This document shows positions 1 to 7,293 of a stretch of 33,302 nt of DNA, one piece after another. The notes under the pieces were generated by a model that saw nothing but the letters and a program-made list of their open reading frames with translations, did no database searches and had not been told where the DNA came from. Source of the DNA: CAYJRW01 sp964372865. Its GTDB lineage: Bacteria > Patescibacteriota > Minisyncoccia > Minisyncoccales > 2-12-FULL-40-12. Where the stretch lies: positions 1-33,302 of the forward strand of contig CAYJRW010000003.1 in assembly GCA_964372865.1 (NCBI GenBank). The letters are read 5' to 3'. Positions within the stretch are counted from its first letter, which is position 1, and each line of letters starts with the position of its first letter. The position numbers were made by a program, and so were the translations under genes.

Positions 1-1516
1 AATCTTTTAAGATTTGAGGTCTTTCTAAGGTTTTTACTTCTGAATGAAGCCATTGCGCCTGAATACCTTCTTGGGCCAAGTAATCAGACAAAGCTTCAGC
101 TAATCTTTTGGTGAGGGTTATGGCTAAAACCCGCTGTTTTTTCGCCGCGCGATTTTTTATTTCTTTAATTAAATCCTTAATCTGGTTTTTGGTCGGCCGA
201 ACTTCTATTGACGGCTCCAAAAGCCCTGTAGGTCTGATTAACTGCTCAACAATATATCCCGCAGATTTTTTCTTTTCCTCCAGGGCTGGGGTGGCGGAAA
301 CATAAATTGCTTGCTTGACTCTATTTTCAAATTCTCCAAAAGTCAAAGGGCGGTTGTCAAGAGCAGAAGGCAGTCGGAAGCCGTATTCAATTAACGTTTC
401 TTTGCGCGCCCTGTCCTGAACCGCCATAGCGTGAAGCTGAGGCAGGGTTTGATGTGACTCATCTATGAATACTAAGAAGTCTTTTGACGAGTGAAGCGAA
501 GCAGAGCTCGTCGAGAGATGAGACGAAGTCTCAGCGAACGGGAAATAATCAAGCAAAGCGTAAGGAGCTTGGCCGGGTTTCCTGAATTCCAAGTGCCTTG
601 AATAATTTTCAACGCCATGGCAGTAGCCGGTTTCTTTGAGTATTTCCAAGTCGTAATTTGTTCTTTGCTCCAAGCGCTGCGCCTCCAGCAACTTCTTTTG
701 CTTTCTTAATTTTTTAAGCTGCTCTTGCAATTCCAATTTTACATTTTCAATGGCAATTCCCAACCTATCTTGCGGTGTCACCCAAAAATTAGCAGGGAAC
801 AATCTAAAAGAATCTAGAATATAGAATCTAAAATCTAGAATATCGCCCTTGCCTTTTAAAACATTGATTTTATCGCCGGAAAATTCAATTTGTAGAATCT
901 TTTTTCCGGTAACCAAGTAAATTTCAACAATCTCTCCCCTCACGCGAAAAGTTCCTGGTTTAAAATCAACATCGTTTCTTTGATACTGCAGAGAAGTTAA
1001 ATGCGAAAGAAGACTCCTTCTTTTTATTTTTTGACCTGATTTTATCTCCAGAGAAACCTGCTGGTAGATCTCTGGCGAGCCAATATTGTAAATGCAAGAG
1101 ACCGAGGCAACCACAACAACATCCTTTCTGGTTAAAACGTCTTGAGTTGCTGCGTGGCGCAACCTATCAATTTCTTCATTTATCTTGGCATCTTTTTCAA
1201 TATATGTATCTGTCTGGGGGATGTATGCCTCTGGTTGGTAATAATCATAGTATGAGACAAAAAAATGAACTCCGTTTTCCGGAAAAAATTCTTTGAATTC
1301 CTGATAAAGCTGGGCTGCTAAAATTTTATTAGGCGATATTACCAAAGTTGGTTTTTGCGTTTTTTCAACGACAGCAGCCATAGCGTATGTCTTGCCTGAG
1401 CCCGTCACTCCCAAAAGCACCTGGTCTTGAACTCCGGCCTGTAAATTTTTAACCAATTTTTCAATAGCTTGAGGCTGATCGCCCTTGGGATTAAATGGAG
1501 AAACAAGCTTAAACAT
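1..1516 (-). CDS. uvrB: Excinuclease ABC subunit B (5' part; 3' end lies outside the window)
   Basis: UvrB is the damage-verifying helicase-like subunit of nucleotide excision repair. About 505 codons are visible, read leftward from the ATG at 1516-1514; the C-terminal part is cut off. Walker A is GVTGSGKT (residues 36-43). The DNA-binding beta-hairpin region with YYDYYQPEAYIPQ starts near residue 89, and helicase motif II appears as FIDESH. The visible part ends after the motif TLTKRLAEALSDYL. Just before motif II, residues 327-344 are an 18-residue Ser-rich insertion that the family lacks (normally DYFP runs straight into xDFL). Its DNA is a copy of the dispersed repeat described separately. 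The start lies only 14 bp from the divergent murE start. Family assignment is secure. Confidence 0.97.
   Translation of the reverse strand, partial: MFKLVSPFNPKGDQPQAIEKLVKNLQAGVQDQVLLGVTGSGKTYAMAAVVEKTQKPTLVISPNKILAAQLYQEFKEFFPENGVHFFVSYYDYYQPEAYIPQTDTYIEKDAKINEEIDRLRHAATQDVLTRKDVVVVASVSCIYNIGSPEIYQQVSLEIKSGQKIKRRSLLSHLTSLQYQRNDVDFKPGTFRVRGEIVEIYLVTGKKILQIEFSGDKINVLKGKGDILDFRFYILDSFRLFPANFWVTPQDRLGIAIENVKLELQEQLKKLRKQKKLLEAQRLEQRTNYDLEILKETGYCHGVENYSRHLEFRKPGQAPYALLDYFPFAETSSHLSTSSASLHSSKDFLVFIDESHQTLPQLHAMAVQDRARKETLIEYGFRLPSALDNRPLTFGEFENRVKQAIYVSATPALEEKKKSAGYIVEQLIRPTGLLEPSIEVRPTKNQIKDLIKEIKNRAAKKQRVLAITLTKRLAEALSDYLAQEGIQAQWLHSEVKTLERPQILKD
485..538 (-). repeat. Dispersed double-hairpin element, copy A, in frame inside uvrB
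   Basis: This 54-bp insertion, read on the minus strand, begins TTCGCTGAGACTTCGTCTC and continues ATCTC. Stem 1 is GAGAC-TTC-GTCTC. Stem 2 is GACGAG...CTCGTC around a loop containing GCTTCGCT. The length is a multiple of three, and the element adds 18 residues without a stop codon. It shares its first ~22 bases almost exactly with copy B in murE. Borders are inferred from where UvrB family similarity breaks off. Confidence 0.8.
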
Positions 1517-1518
1517 GG

Positions 1519-1524
1519 TAATAT
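1519..1524 (+). promoter_or_regulatory. Putative -10 box for murE, leaderless geometry
   Basis: TAATAT lies 6 nt before the ATG at 1531, so a transcript would start at or within a base of the start codon. The -35 region is weak and lies inside uvrB. The box sits in the 14-bp gap between the divergent uvrB and murE start codons. If murE really starts further downstream, this is not a leaderless case. Confidence 0.45.
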
Positions 1525-1530
1525 GACAAC

Positions 1531-2826
1531 ATGTTCGCTGAACTTCGTTCATCTCACGCCCTTTGCTTCGCTCGGGCGAAAGATTTGATTAGAAAATTTA
1601 TTCCTTCTTTTTTGTTGAGTTGGTATCACTTCACTTTAGCATTTTTCGGAGCTGTTTTCTATGGGTTTCCTTCAAGGCGTATTAAAGTAATCGGAGTGAC
1701 CGGCACCAACGGTAAAACCACGACAACCGAGATGATTTCAAGGATTTTGGAGGAAGCAGGATACAAAGTCGCCTTGATGAATTCCATTAGGTTTAAGATT
1801 GGCGGCAAGGAAGAGCAAAATATGTTTAAAATGACTATGCCTGGCCGTTTTTTTATTCCGAGATTTTTAAGGAGGGCGGTAAATAACGGCTGTAAATTTG
1901 CTGTTTTGGAAGTTACTTCTGAAGGGATAAAACAGCATCGGCATCGCTTTATTAATTTTAATACCGCGGTTTTTACCAATTTGACACCAGAACACATTGA
2001 AGCTCACGGCTCTTTTGAAAAATACAGAGCGGCTAAAGCAGAGCTTTTTAAATCCTGTAAGAACATTCACATCATTAATCGGGACGACCCAAATGCAGAT
2101 TATTTCTTGCAGTTTCCCAGCGCCAAAAAATTTCTTTACAGCATAAAAGGCAAAAATTCGCTGCTTGACAGCACAAAACTTTTGGGCGAGTTTAACGTTT
2201 ATAACGCTTTGGCGGCAGCTAAAGTCGGTTTGTCGCAAGGAGTTGTTTGGGAAGCTTGCAAAAAAGCAATAGGAAAAATTGAAGTAATTCCGGGCAGAAT
2301 GGAAGAAGTGATTTCCGAACCTTTTAAAGTTTTTGTTGACTACGCATTCACTCCCAACGCTTTGGAAAAGGTATACCAAACGCTAAATTCAAAATTCAAA
2401 ATTCAAAAACTACGCCGAGCTTCGCGAGGCGAAGGGGAAGACGAGACGAAGTCTCAGCGACCTTCAAAATTAATTTGTGTTTTGGGTTCTACTGGCGGCG
2501 GCCGTGATAAATGGAAAAGGCCGGTTTTGGGCGAAATCGCTGCTAAATATTGCGATGAGATTATTGTGACTAATGAAGATCCTTACGACGAGATTCCAAT
2601 GGAAATTATTGAAAAAGTGTCTCAGGGAGCCGGAGGAAAGGCAGAAAAAATTTTAGACAGACGGGAGGCAATTAGAAAAGCGCTTGAGTTGGCAAAACTG
2701 AACGATGTGGTGATAATCACAGGCAAGGGTTCAGAACCCTGGATGTGTGTCCAAGGCGGCAAAAAAATTTCGTGGGACGACAGACAAATTGTCAGGGAAG
2801 AATATGAAAAAATACGAAATACTTGA
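1531..2826 (+). CDS. murE: MurE-like Mur ligase (UDP-MurNAc-tripeptide synthetase family)
   Basis: This ATP-dependent ligase adds the third residue of the peptidoglycan stem peptide to UDP-MurNAc-dipeptide in the cytoplasm. The P-loop GVTGTNGKTTTTE lies near residue 55, followed by the central-domain segment FTNLTPEHIEAHGSFEKYRAAK. The C-terminal domain has VFVDYAFTPNALEKV and GSTGGGRDKWKRP. The protein is 431 aa from ATG 1531 and is shorter than classic MurE because the N-terminal domain is reduced. Two stretches come from the dispersed repeat: the first ~16 residues (copy C) and residues 294-310 (copy B), so the ancestral start may be the TTG at 1585. The 3' end overlaps archease. Which third amino acid it adds cannot be told from the sequence. 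Confidence 0.85.
   Translation: MFAELRSSHALCFARAKDLIRKFIPSFLLSWYHFTLAFFGAVFYGFPSRRIKVIGVTGTNGKTTTTEMISRILEEAGYKVALMNSIRFKIGGKEEQNMFKMTMPGRFFIPRFLRRAVNNGCKFAVLEVTSEGIKQHRHRFINFNTAVFTNLTPEHIEAHGSFEKYRAAKAELFKSCKNIHIINRDDPNADYFLQFPSAKKFLYSIKGKNSLLDSTKLLGEFNVYNALAAAKVGLSQGVVWEACKKAIGKIEVIPGRMEEVISEPFKVFVDYAFTPNALEKVYQTLNSKFKIQKLRRASRGEGEDETKSQRPSKLICVLGSTGGGRDKWKRPVLGEIAAKYCDEIIVTNEDPYDEIPMEIIEKVSQGAGGKAEKILDRREAIRKALELAKLNDVVIITGKGSEPWMCVQGGKKISWDDRQIVREEYEKIRNT
1534..1578 (+). repeat. Dispersed double-hairpin element, copy C, at the 5' end of murE
   Basis: The copy begins TTCGCTGA. Stem 1 is GAAC-TTC-GTTC (1540-1550), then ATCTCA. Stem 2 is CGCCC (1557-1561) with GGGCG (1574-1578) around a 12-nt loop containing GCTTCGCT. 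The first stem differs in sequence from the other copies but remains paired. The copy follows directly on the murE ATG, so it encodes the N-terminus. Confidence 0.75.
2410..2460 (-). repeat. Dispersed double-hairpin element, copy B, in frame inside murE
   Basis: This 51-bp stretch reads TCGCTGAGACTTCGTCTC on the minus strand. Stem 1 is GAGAC-TTC-GTCTC; stem 2 is CTTCGC-CTC-GCGAAG. It is inserted antisense to murE and adds 17 basic and acidic codons (294-310) without a stop. It is preceded by a short tandem of TTCAAAA-type repeats, a common spacer sequence in this window, which suggests the insertion lies in a tolerant linker before the GSTGGGRDKWKRP motif. Confidence 0.78.
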
Positions 2827-3211
2827 GCATAAGGCCGATTTGAAAATCAGGGTTTTTGGCAAAATAAAAAAAGAGCTTTTCTCAAACGCTGTTTTGGGCA
2901 TGGAAGACGGCCTTCGGCCTAAACTAAAAACGCAAATCGCAAAACGCAAAACTATAACAATACAATCTCTCGATTTATCGTCTCTTTTGGTTGATTTTTT
3001 GAGCGAGGTTTTGTATTCGATTCAAACCAATAGGGAAATATACAATAAAATAAAATATATTAAATTTTCAGACACAGAGATTAAGGCTGAACTCTCAGGC
3101 AAAAAAGCGGAAAGATTTAACCAAGATATAAAGGCAGTAACTTATCACAACTTAGAGATTAAACAAGAACCAAACGGAGCATGGACTGCCACCGTGTTAT
3201 TTGATATATAA
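2804..3211 (+). CDS. Archease (RtcB cofactor)
   Basis: Archease activates RtcB by promoting its guanylylation and turnover. The 135-aa protein has the family start YEILEHKADLKI, a central conserved region around SLLVDFLSEVLY, and the typical C-terminal pattern HNLEI...TATVLFDI. The ATG at 2804 is chosen because it is preceded by an AGGGAAGA ribosome binding site and gives the family's usual N-terminus; a longer frame opening at 2747 would add 19 residues unlike the family. It overlaps murE by 23 nt and ends 4 nt before rtcB, which fits translation as one unit with its partner. Confidence 0.92.
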   Translation: MKKYEILEHKADLKIRVFGKIKKELFSNAVLGMEDGLRPKLKTQIAKRKTITIQSLDLSSLLVDFLSEVLYSIQTNREIYNKIKYIKFSDTEIKAELSGKKAERFNQDIKAVTYHNLEIKQEPNGAWTATVLFDI

Positions 3212-3215
3212 ATGT

Positions 3216-6155
3216 ATGATTTCAAAAAAGGATTTCAGAAAAATTAACGATTATCTCTGGGAGATCCCAAAAGAACTCAGGCAAGATATGCAGGTTCCGG
3301 CCAGAGCTTACGTTTCAGAAAAAATGCTGGAAGAAAGTTTTAAAGACAGATCTCTTGAGCAGTTGGTAAATGTTGCCACACTACCCGGAATTCAAAAATA
3401 TGCTTTGGCAATGCCGGATATGCATGAGGGCTACAGCTCGCCTATTGGCGGAGTCGCGGCAATCAGAACGTCTGACGGAATTATTTCGCCAGGAATGTGC
3501 GTATCCGGAGATACAAAAGTTCTCCATAGTTTGGGGTACTACTTGCCAATTCGTAACTTTGAAAATAGAAGATCAGACGAGTTAGCTTGTTTTGCTTTTG
3601 ATAGTAAAAAAAGGGAAAGCGGCTCAACATCAAGGTTTTTCAAATTAAAAGTTAACCCATCTATCTTTATAGTAACCACAAAAACCGGCAAGAAAGTTAA
3701 GGCCACCGGCGACCATCCTTTTTATACTCAGGCTGGAATGCGGCCCCTTAAAGACCTCAAGGTAGGAGCTAAAGTTGCCATTTATCCTTTTGAGGGCGTG
3801 CCTTATGAAGAGCCCAAAGAAGAAATACTTGTTGACGAAGAGAAGATAAGAAAATCATGGACCTCTTTAAGTCAAAATCCAACAGGCCATGGTTTGGAGC
3901 AGGTTTTAAATCGATTAAGAGCTAGGGAGCTTCTTCCGCTCAAAACCACTTCTTGGCAGCTCCCTTATTTACTTAAAATTATGGGATATTTACTGGGTGA
4001 TGGAGTAATGTACTTTGAGAACAAAAAGGAGAGGGGAGCCATTGGGTTTTACGGAGATAAAGCAGACCTAAATTTGATAAAGAAAGACCTTAAGAAAATT
4101 GGAATCAACGGAATAGTCATGGAGCGTTCAAGAAAGCATAAAATCACAACTTTTTATGATACATATAAGTTTGATAGAGTCGAAACTAGTTTAAGAGTCC
4201 GCTCCAGCAGTTTGACTATTTTGCTGCAAGTTTTGGGAATGCCTCTTTACAAAAAAACAAGTCAGGACTTTACCCTGCCGAAATGGTTATTCGGACTTCC
4301 TTTGTGGCAAAAGAGATTGTTTATAGCCGGCATTTTTGGGGCGGAATTGAGCTCGCCAAAAACTCTTACGGGGCATGGGTTTAATTTTTATACGCCGATT
4401 ATGGGCATTAATAAAAATAAGAAATTTTTAGAAAGCGCCAAAGAAATCCTCAGGCAGATTTCTTCTATTTTGAATGAGTTTGGTGTACAAACACTCAAAA
4501 TAAGCCAAAGAAGAGAATTATTTAACAAAAACGGCGAGGTTTATCGGGCAAGATTAATTTTATCGGCTAAACCTGACAGCCTTATTAACCTCTGGAGCAA
4601 AGTTGGCTATGAGTATCACCAGGGGAAACAATTTTTAGCCAGTGTAGCCGCTCACTTTTTAAAAACAAAGCAAGATTTTATTAGAAACAAAATTTTATCA
4701 CAAGGAATTAAGTCTCGGAAAGGGCTGATTAAATTCAAAGAGTCAGATGCTGACATTCTTAAGAGACTAATAGAAAAAGGTGGCAGAACATTAGCCCGAC
4801 CTTTTGCTGGCCAATTCTCTACTTTTAATGAGTTCATAAAAATTGTTACTAAGGGTCTTGGCAAAAGCGGCGCTGTATGGGATGAAATTGAGAGAGTTGA
4901 GAAAAATGCCTTTCAAGATTTTGTTTATGACTTTACGGTAAATCACCCCGACCATAATTTCGTCGCCAACAATTTTGTGGTTTCAAATTGCGGGTATGAC
5001 ATTAACTGCGGCATGAAGTTTTTGAAGTCAGAATATACCGAAGAAGAAATTAGGCCTTACCTGGAAAGTTTGGCAACAGAAATTCAAAAAGAGGTTCCTT
5101 CAGGACTGGGCAGGGGAGGACAAATTAAATTAAGTGTTGGGCAAATAGATAAACTTTTAGAAGGCGGAGCTCCTAAATTGGTAGAGCAAGGTTATGGTGA
5201 AAAAGATGATGCCGAAAATTGCGAAGCCAGAGGAGGATTAGAGTGGGCTGATTCTTCTGTGGTTTCAGACCGCGCCAAACATCGCGGGAGAGATCAGGTT
5301 GGTACTCTTGGTTCGGGCAACCACTTTTTGGAGCTTCAAAGAGTTGATGAAATTTTTGATAAAGTCGCGGCTAAGGCCTTTGGCCTCTTCGAGGAGCAAG
5401 TCGTTATTATGGTTCATACAGGTAGCCGAGGTCTGGGCCATCAGGTATGCACAGATTATCTAAGAGAATTTATTCCTTTAATGGAGAGGAAATATAAAAT
5501 CATGGTCCCAGACAGAGAATTTGCCTGCGTTCCTTTTAATTCGCCAGAAGGCCAGAGATATTTTTCTGCAATGGCAGCAGCAGCCAACTACGCCTGGTCT
5601 AACCGCCAGATGATTGCGCATTTTGTCAGAAAGGCCTGGGAGGCTGTTTTGGGAAAGAAAACTTCTGGACTTTTGGCTCTATATGATGTAGCCCACAATA
5701 TCATAAAAAAAGAAAAATATTCCATTGACGGCAAGGACACAGAAGTCGCTGTTCACAGAAAAGGTGCTACCAGGGCTTTTCCGCCGGGGCATTATGAAAT
5801 TCCGGAAAAATATCGCGATGTCGGGCAGCCAGTAATAATACCAGGCTCCATGGGCACTGCTTCATATATTTTAGCTGGGACGAAAGAAGGAGAACAAGCA
5901 TGGTATTCCACGTGTCACGGAGCAGGCAGAACAATGTCTCGGAAGGAAGCAACAAGACGGCTGTCTGGACAAGAAGTCGTAAAAAAGTTAGAATCAAAAG
6001 GAATTGTGGTGAAGTGCTGGTCATTGCGAGGAATAGCCGAAGAAGCTCCTCAGGCATACAAGGATGTAGATAGCGTTGTTGACGTGGTTCACAATGCCGG
6101 CCTTTCAAAAAAGGTGGCGCGGCTGGTGCCTTTGGCCGTTATTAAGGGAGAATAA
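3216..6155 (+). CDS. rtcB: RNA-splicing ligase RtcB, interrupted by an intein
   Basis: RtcB joins RNA 2',3'-cyclic phosphate or 3'-phosphate ends to 5'-OH ends using GTP and Mn2+, in tRNA splicing or RNA repair. The frame codes 979 aa; removing the 497-residue intein leaves 482 aa, the normal RtcB length. Extein motifs in order are MPDMHEGYSSPIGG, GYDINCG (metal-binding Cys), LGSGNHFLEL, VHTGSRGLGHQV, DVAHNI, HRKGATRAFPPG, IPGSMGTASY and CHGAGR (guanylylated His). The start ATG at 3216 follows the archease stop by 4 nt; a TTG at 3201 is also in frame. The intein interrupts the segment just before GYDINCG, so splicing is required for activity. All active-site motifs are intact. Confidence 0.96.
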   Translation: MISKKDFRKINDYLWEIPKELRQDMQVPARAYVSEKMLEESFKDRSLEQLVNVATLPGIQKYALAMPDMHEGYSSPIGGVAAIRTSDGIISPGMCVSGDTKVLHSLGYYLPIRNFENRRSDELACFAFDSKKRESGSTSRFFKLKVNPSIFIVTTKTGKKVKATGDHPFYTQAGMRPLKDLKVGAKVAIYPFEGVPYEEPKEEILVDEEKIRKSWTSLSQNPTGHGLEQVLNRLRARELLPLKTTSWQLPYLLKIMGYLLGDGVMYFENKKERGAIGFYGDKADLNLIKKDLKKIGINGIVMERSRKHKITTFYDTYKFDRVETSLRVRSSSLTILLQVLGMPLYKKTSQDFTLPKWLFGLPLWQKRLFIAGIFGAELSSPKTLTGHGFNFYTPIMGINKNKKFLESAKEILRQISSILNEFGVQTLKISQRRELFNKNGEVYRARLILSAKPDSLINLWSKVGYEYHQGKQFLASVAAHFLKTKQDFIRNKILSQGIKSRKGLIKFKESDADILKRLIEKGGRTLARPFAGQFSTFNEFIKIVTKGLGKSGAVWDEIERVEKNAFQDFVYDFTVNHPDHNFVANNFVVSNCGYDINCGMKFLKSEYTEEEIRPYLESLATEIQKEVPSGLGRGGQIKLSVGQIDKLLEGGAPKLVEQGYGEKDDAENCEARGGLEWADSSVVSDRAKHRGRDQVGTLGSGNHFLELQRVDEIFDKVAAKAFGLFEEQVVIMVHTGSRGLGHQVCTDYLREFIPLMERKYKIMVPDREFACVPFNSPEGQRYFSAMAAAANYAWSNRQMIAHFVRKAWEAVLGKKTSGLLALYDVAHNIIKKEKYSIDGKDTEVAVHRKGATRAFPPGHYEIPEKYRDVGQPVIIPGSMGTASYILAGTKEGEQAWYSTCHGAGRTMSRKEATRRLSGQEVVKKLESKGIVVKCWSLRGIAEEAPQAYKDVDSVVDVVHNAGLSKKVARLVPLAVIKGE
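3498..4988 (+). mobile_element. Intein with LAGLIDADG homing endonuclease in RtcB
   Basis: The intein is 497 residues long, from Cys1 (CVSGDTKVLH, block A) to the final Asn (FVVSN), followed by an extein Cys. Block B is KATGDHPFY. The endonuclease motifs are YLLGDG (acidic D168) and FIAGIFGAE (E283 in the second acidic position). The C-terminal blocks read FVYDFTVNHPDHNFVANNF. The penultimate residue is Ser instead of the usual His. The extein +1 residue is Cys where most RtcB proteins have Val or Ile before GYDINCG. Boundaries follow from splice-junction chemistry and the RtcB motif. Confidence 0.93.
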
Positions 6156-6219
6156 TAGAAAATGCAAAATTACAGTCCAAAATTCAAAATTTTTGGAAAT
6201 GTAAAAAGGGTTTTTTTAT

Positions 6220-6381
6220 ATGGCATCAAAGAAGCTTCCCAAAGGTCTGCGGAAATTTATCCGCAAAGAGAAAGCCAGGATTCGCCGGGAGGTTTTAGAT
6301 ATAAAAGAGCAGGAAAAACAAATCCAAAAACTATATGAAAATACAAGAAATTTTCAACTTAGCGCTAAAAATAGGCATTGA
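6220..6381 (+). CDS. Small basic protein of unknown function (53 aa)
   Basis: An ATG at 6220 opens a 53-codon frame rich in Lys and Arg (starts MASKKLPKGLRKFIRKEKAR), followed by a helical, charged segment likely to form an amphipathic helix. No clear ribosome binding site is seen. Its 3' end overlaps the Nif3-like gene by 47 nt in another frame. The biased, ordered composition and position inside the run suggest a real gene. I recognise no domain; a nucleic-acid or ribosome association would be a guess from charge alone. Confidence 0.5.
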   Translation: MASKKLPKGLRKFIRKEKARIRREVLDIKEQEKQIQKLYENTRNFQLSAKNRH

Positions 6382-7291
6382 TGCTGATTTTCGCGGCAGA
6401 GAAGCAGTTGAGAAATTACTTCAAAGAAGAAAAGAAAAATATGAAAAGCTTTCAGACAGAGAGAAGGAAGAATTTGATTTGGAGTCCCTGACCAATCCCT
6501 ATTCTGACACCAGGATTTTGAATATAGCCAAAGACCAAGAAATAAAGAAGGTTTTGGCGGGCATTGACATAGAACCCGCGGAAATCCTTTTGGCAAAGGA
6601 AATCGGAGATATTGACTTGATAATCTCACACCATCCAATGGGCAAAGCTTTGGCCGACTTGCACGAAGTAATGGAACTGCAGTGCGACGTTTTGAATCAG
6701 TACGGCGTTCCCATAAACATTGCCGAAGGGCTAATGAAACCTAGAATAGACGAAGTAGCAAGGGGCATTAACGCAAGAAACCATCAAAGAACGGTTGATA
6801 CCGCAAAAATTTTGGGATTCAATCTAATGTGCGCGCATACCGCGACAGACAATTTAGCGGCCAAGTTTTTAAAAGAGAGAATTGAAAAGCAAAACGGAAT
6901 TATGCGCTTGGAGGACTTGCTGGAGCTTTTAAAGGGCGTTCCTGAATACCAGGAAGCGGCAAAAGTTGCGGTGGGACCAAAGATATTCGTAGGAGACCCT
7001 GAAAGAAGGTGCGGCAAAATAGCTTTAACCGAGGTAACCGGAGGAACTGAAGGCTCTCCAAAACTCTTTGAAAAAATGGCTCAAGCAGGTATTGGCACGG
7101 TCGTTGGTATGCACGTTTCAGAAGAGCACAAAAAAGAAGCAGAAGCCGCAAATTTAAACGTGGTTATCGCAGGACATATGAGTTCTGACTCAATAGGAGT
7201 CAATCTGTTTTTAGATGAGCTGGAAAAAAGAGGAATTGAAATAGTGCCTTGCTCAGGGCTGATTAGAGTTTCAAGAGTTAAAAGTAGCTAA
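6335..7291 (+). CDS. Nif3-like (NGG1-interacting factor 3 / DUF34 family) protein
   Basis: The 318-aa protein resembles the Nif3/DUF34 family, whose members bind two metal ions; the cellular role is not settled. Supporting segments are LIISHHPMGKALADLHEV (the HHP metal motif), LMCAHTATDNLAA (second His segment) and a C-terminal VIAGHMSSDSIGVNLFLDEL that resembles the family's closing His/Asp motif. The N-terminal ~90 residues are charged and less typical. The gene ends 2 nt before metK, so both are probably on one transcript. A link to methionine or S-adenosylmethionine metabolism from this neighbourhood is only inference. Confidence 0.7.
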   Translation: MKIQEIFNLALKIGIDADFRGREAVEKLLQRRKEKYEKLSDREKEEFDLESLTNPYSDTRILNIAKDQEIKKVLAGIDIEPAEILLAKEIGDIDLIISHHPMGKALADLHEVMELQCDVLNQYGVPINIAEGLMKPRIDEVARGINARNHQRTVDTAKILGFNLMCAHTATDNLAAKFLKERIEKQNGIMRLEDLLELLKGVPEYQEAAKVAVGPKIFVGDPERRCGKIALTEVTGGTEGSPKLFEKMAQAGIGTVVGMHVSEEHKKEAEAANLNVVIAGHMSSDSIGVNLFLDELEKRGIEIVPCSGLIRVSRVKSS

Positions 7292-7293
7292 AA

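Noticed and set aside
108..305. Plus-strand open frame near the left edge
   Set aside because: It is antisense to uvrB, where the minus-strand reading matches helicase domains.
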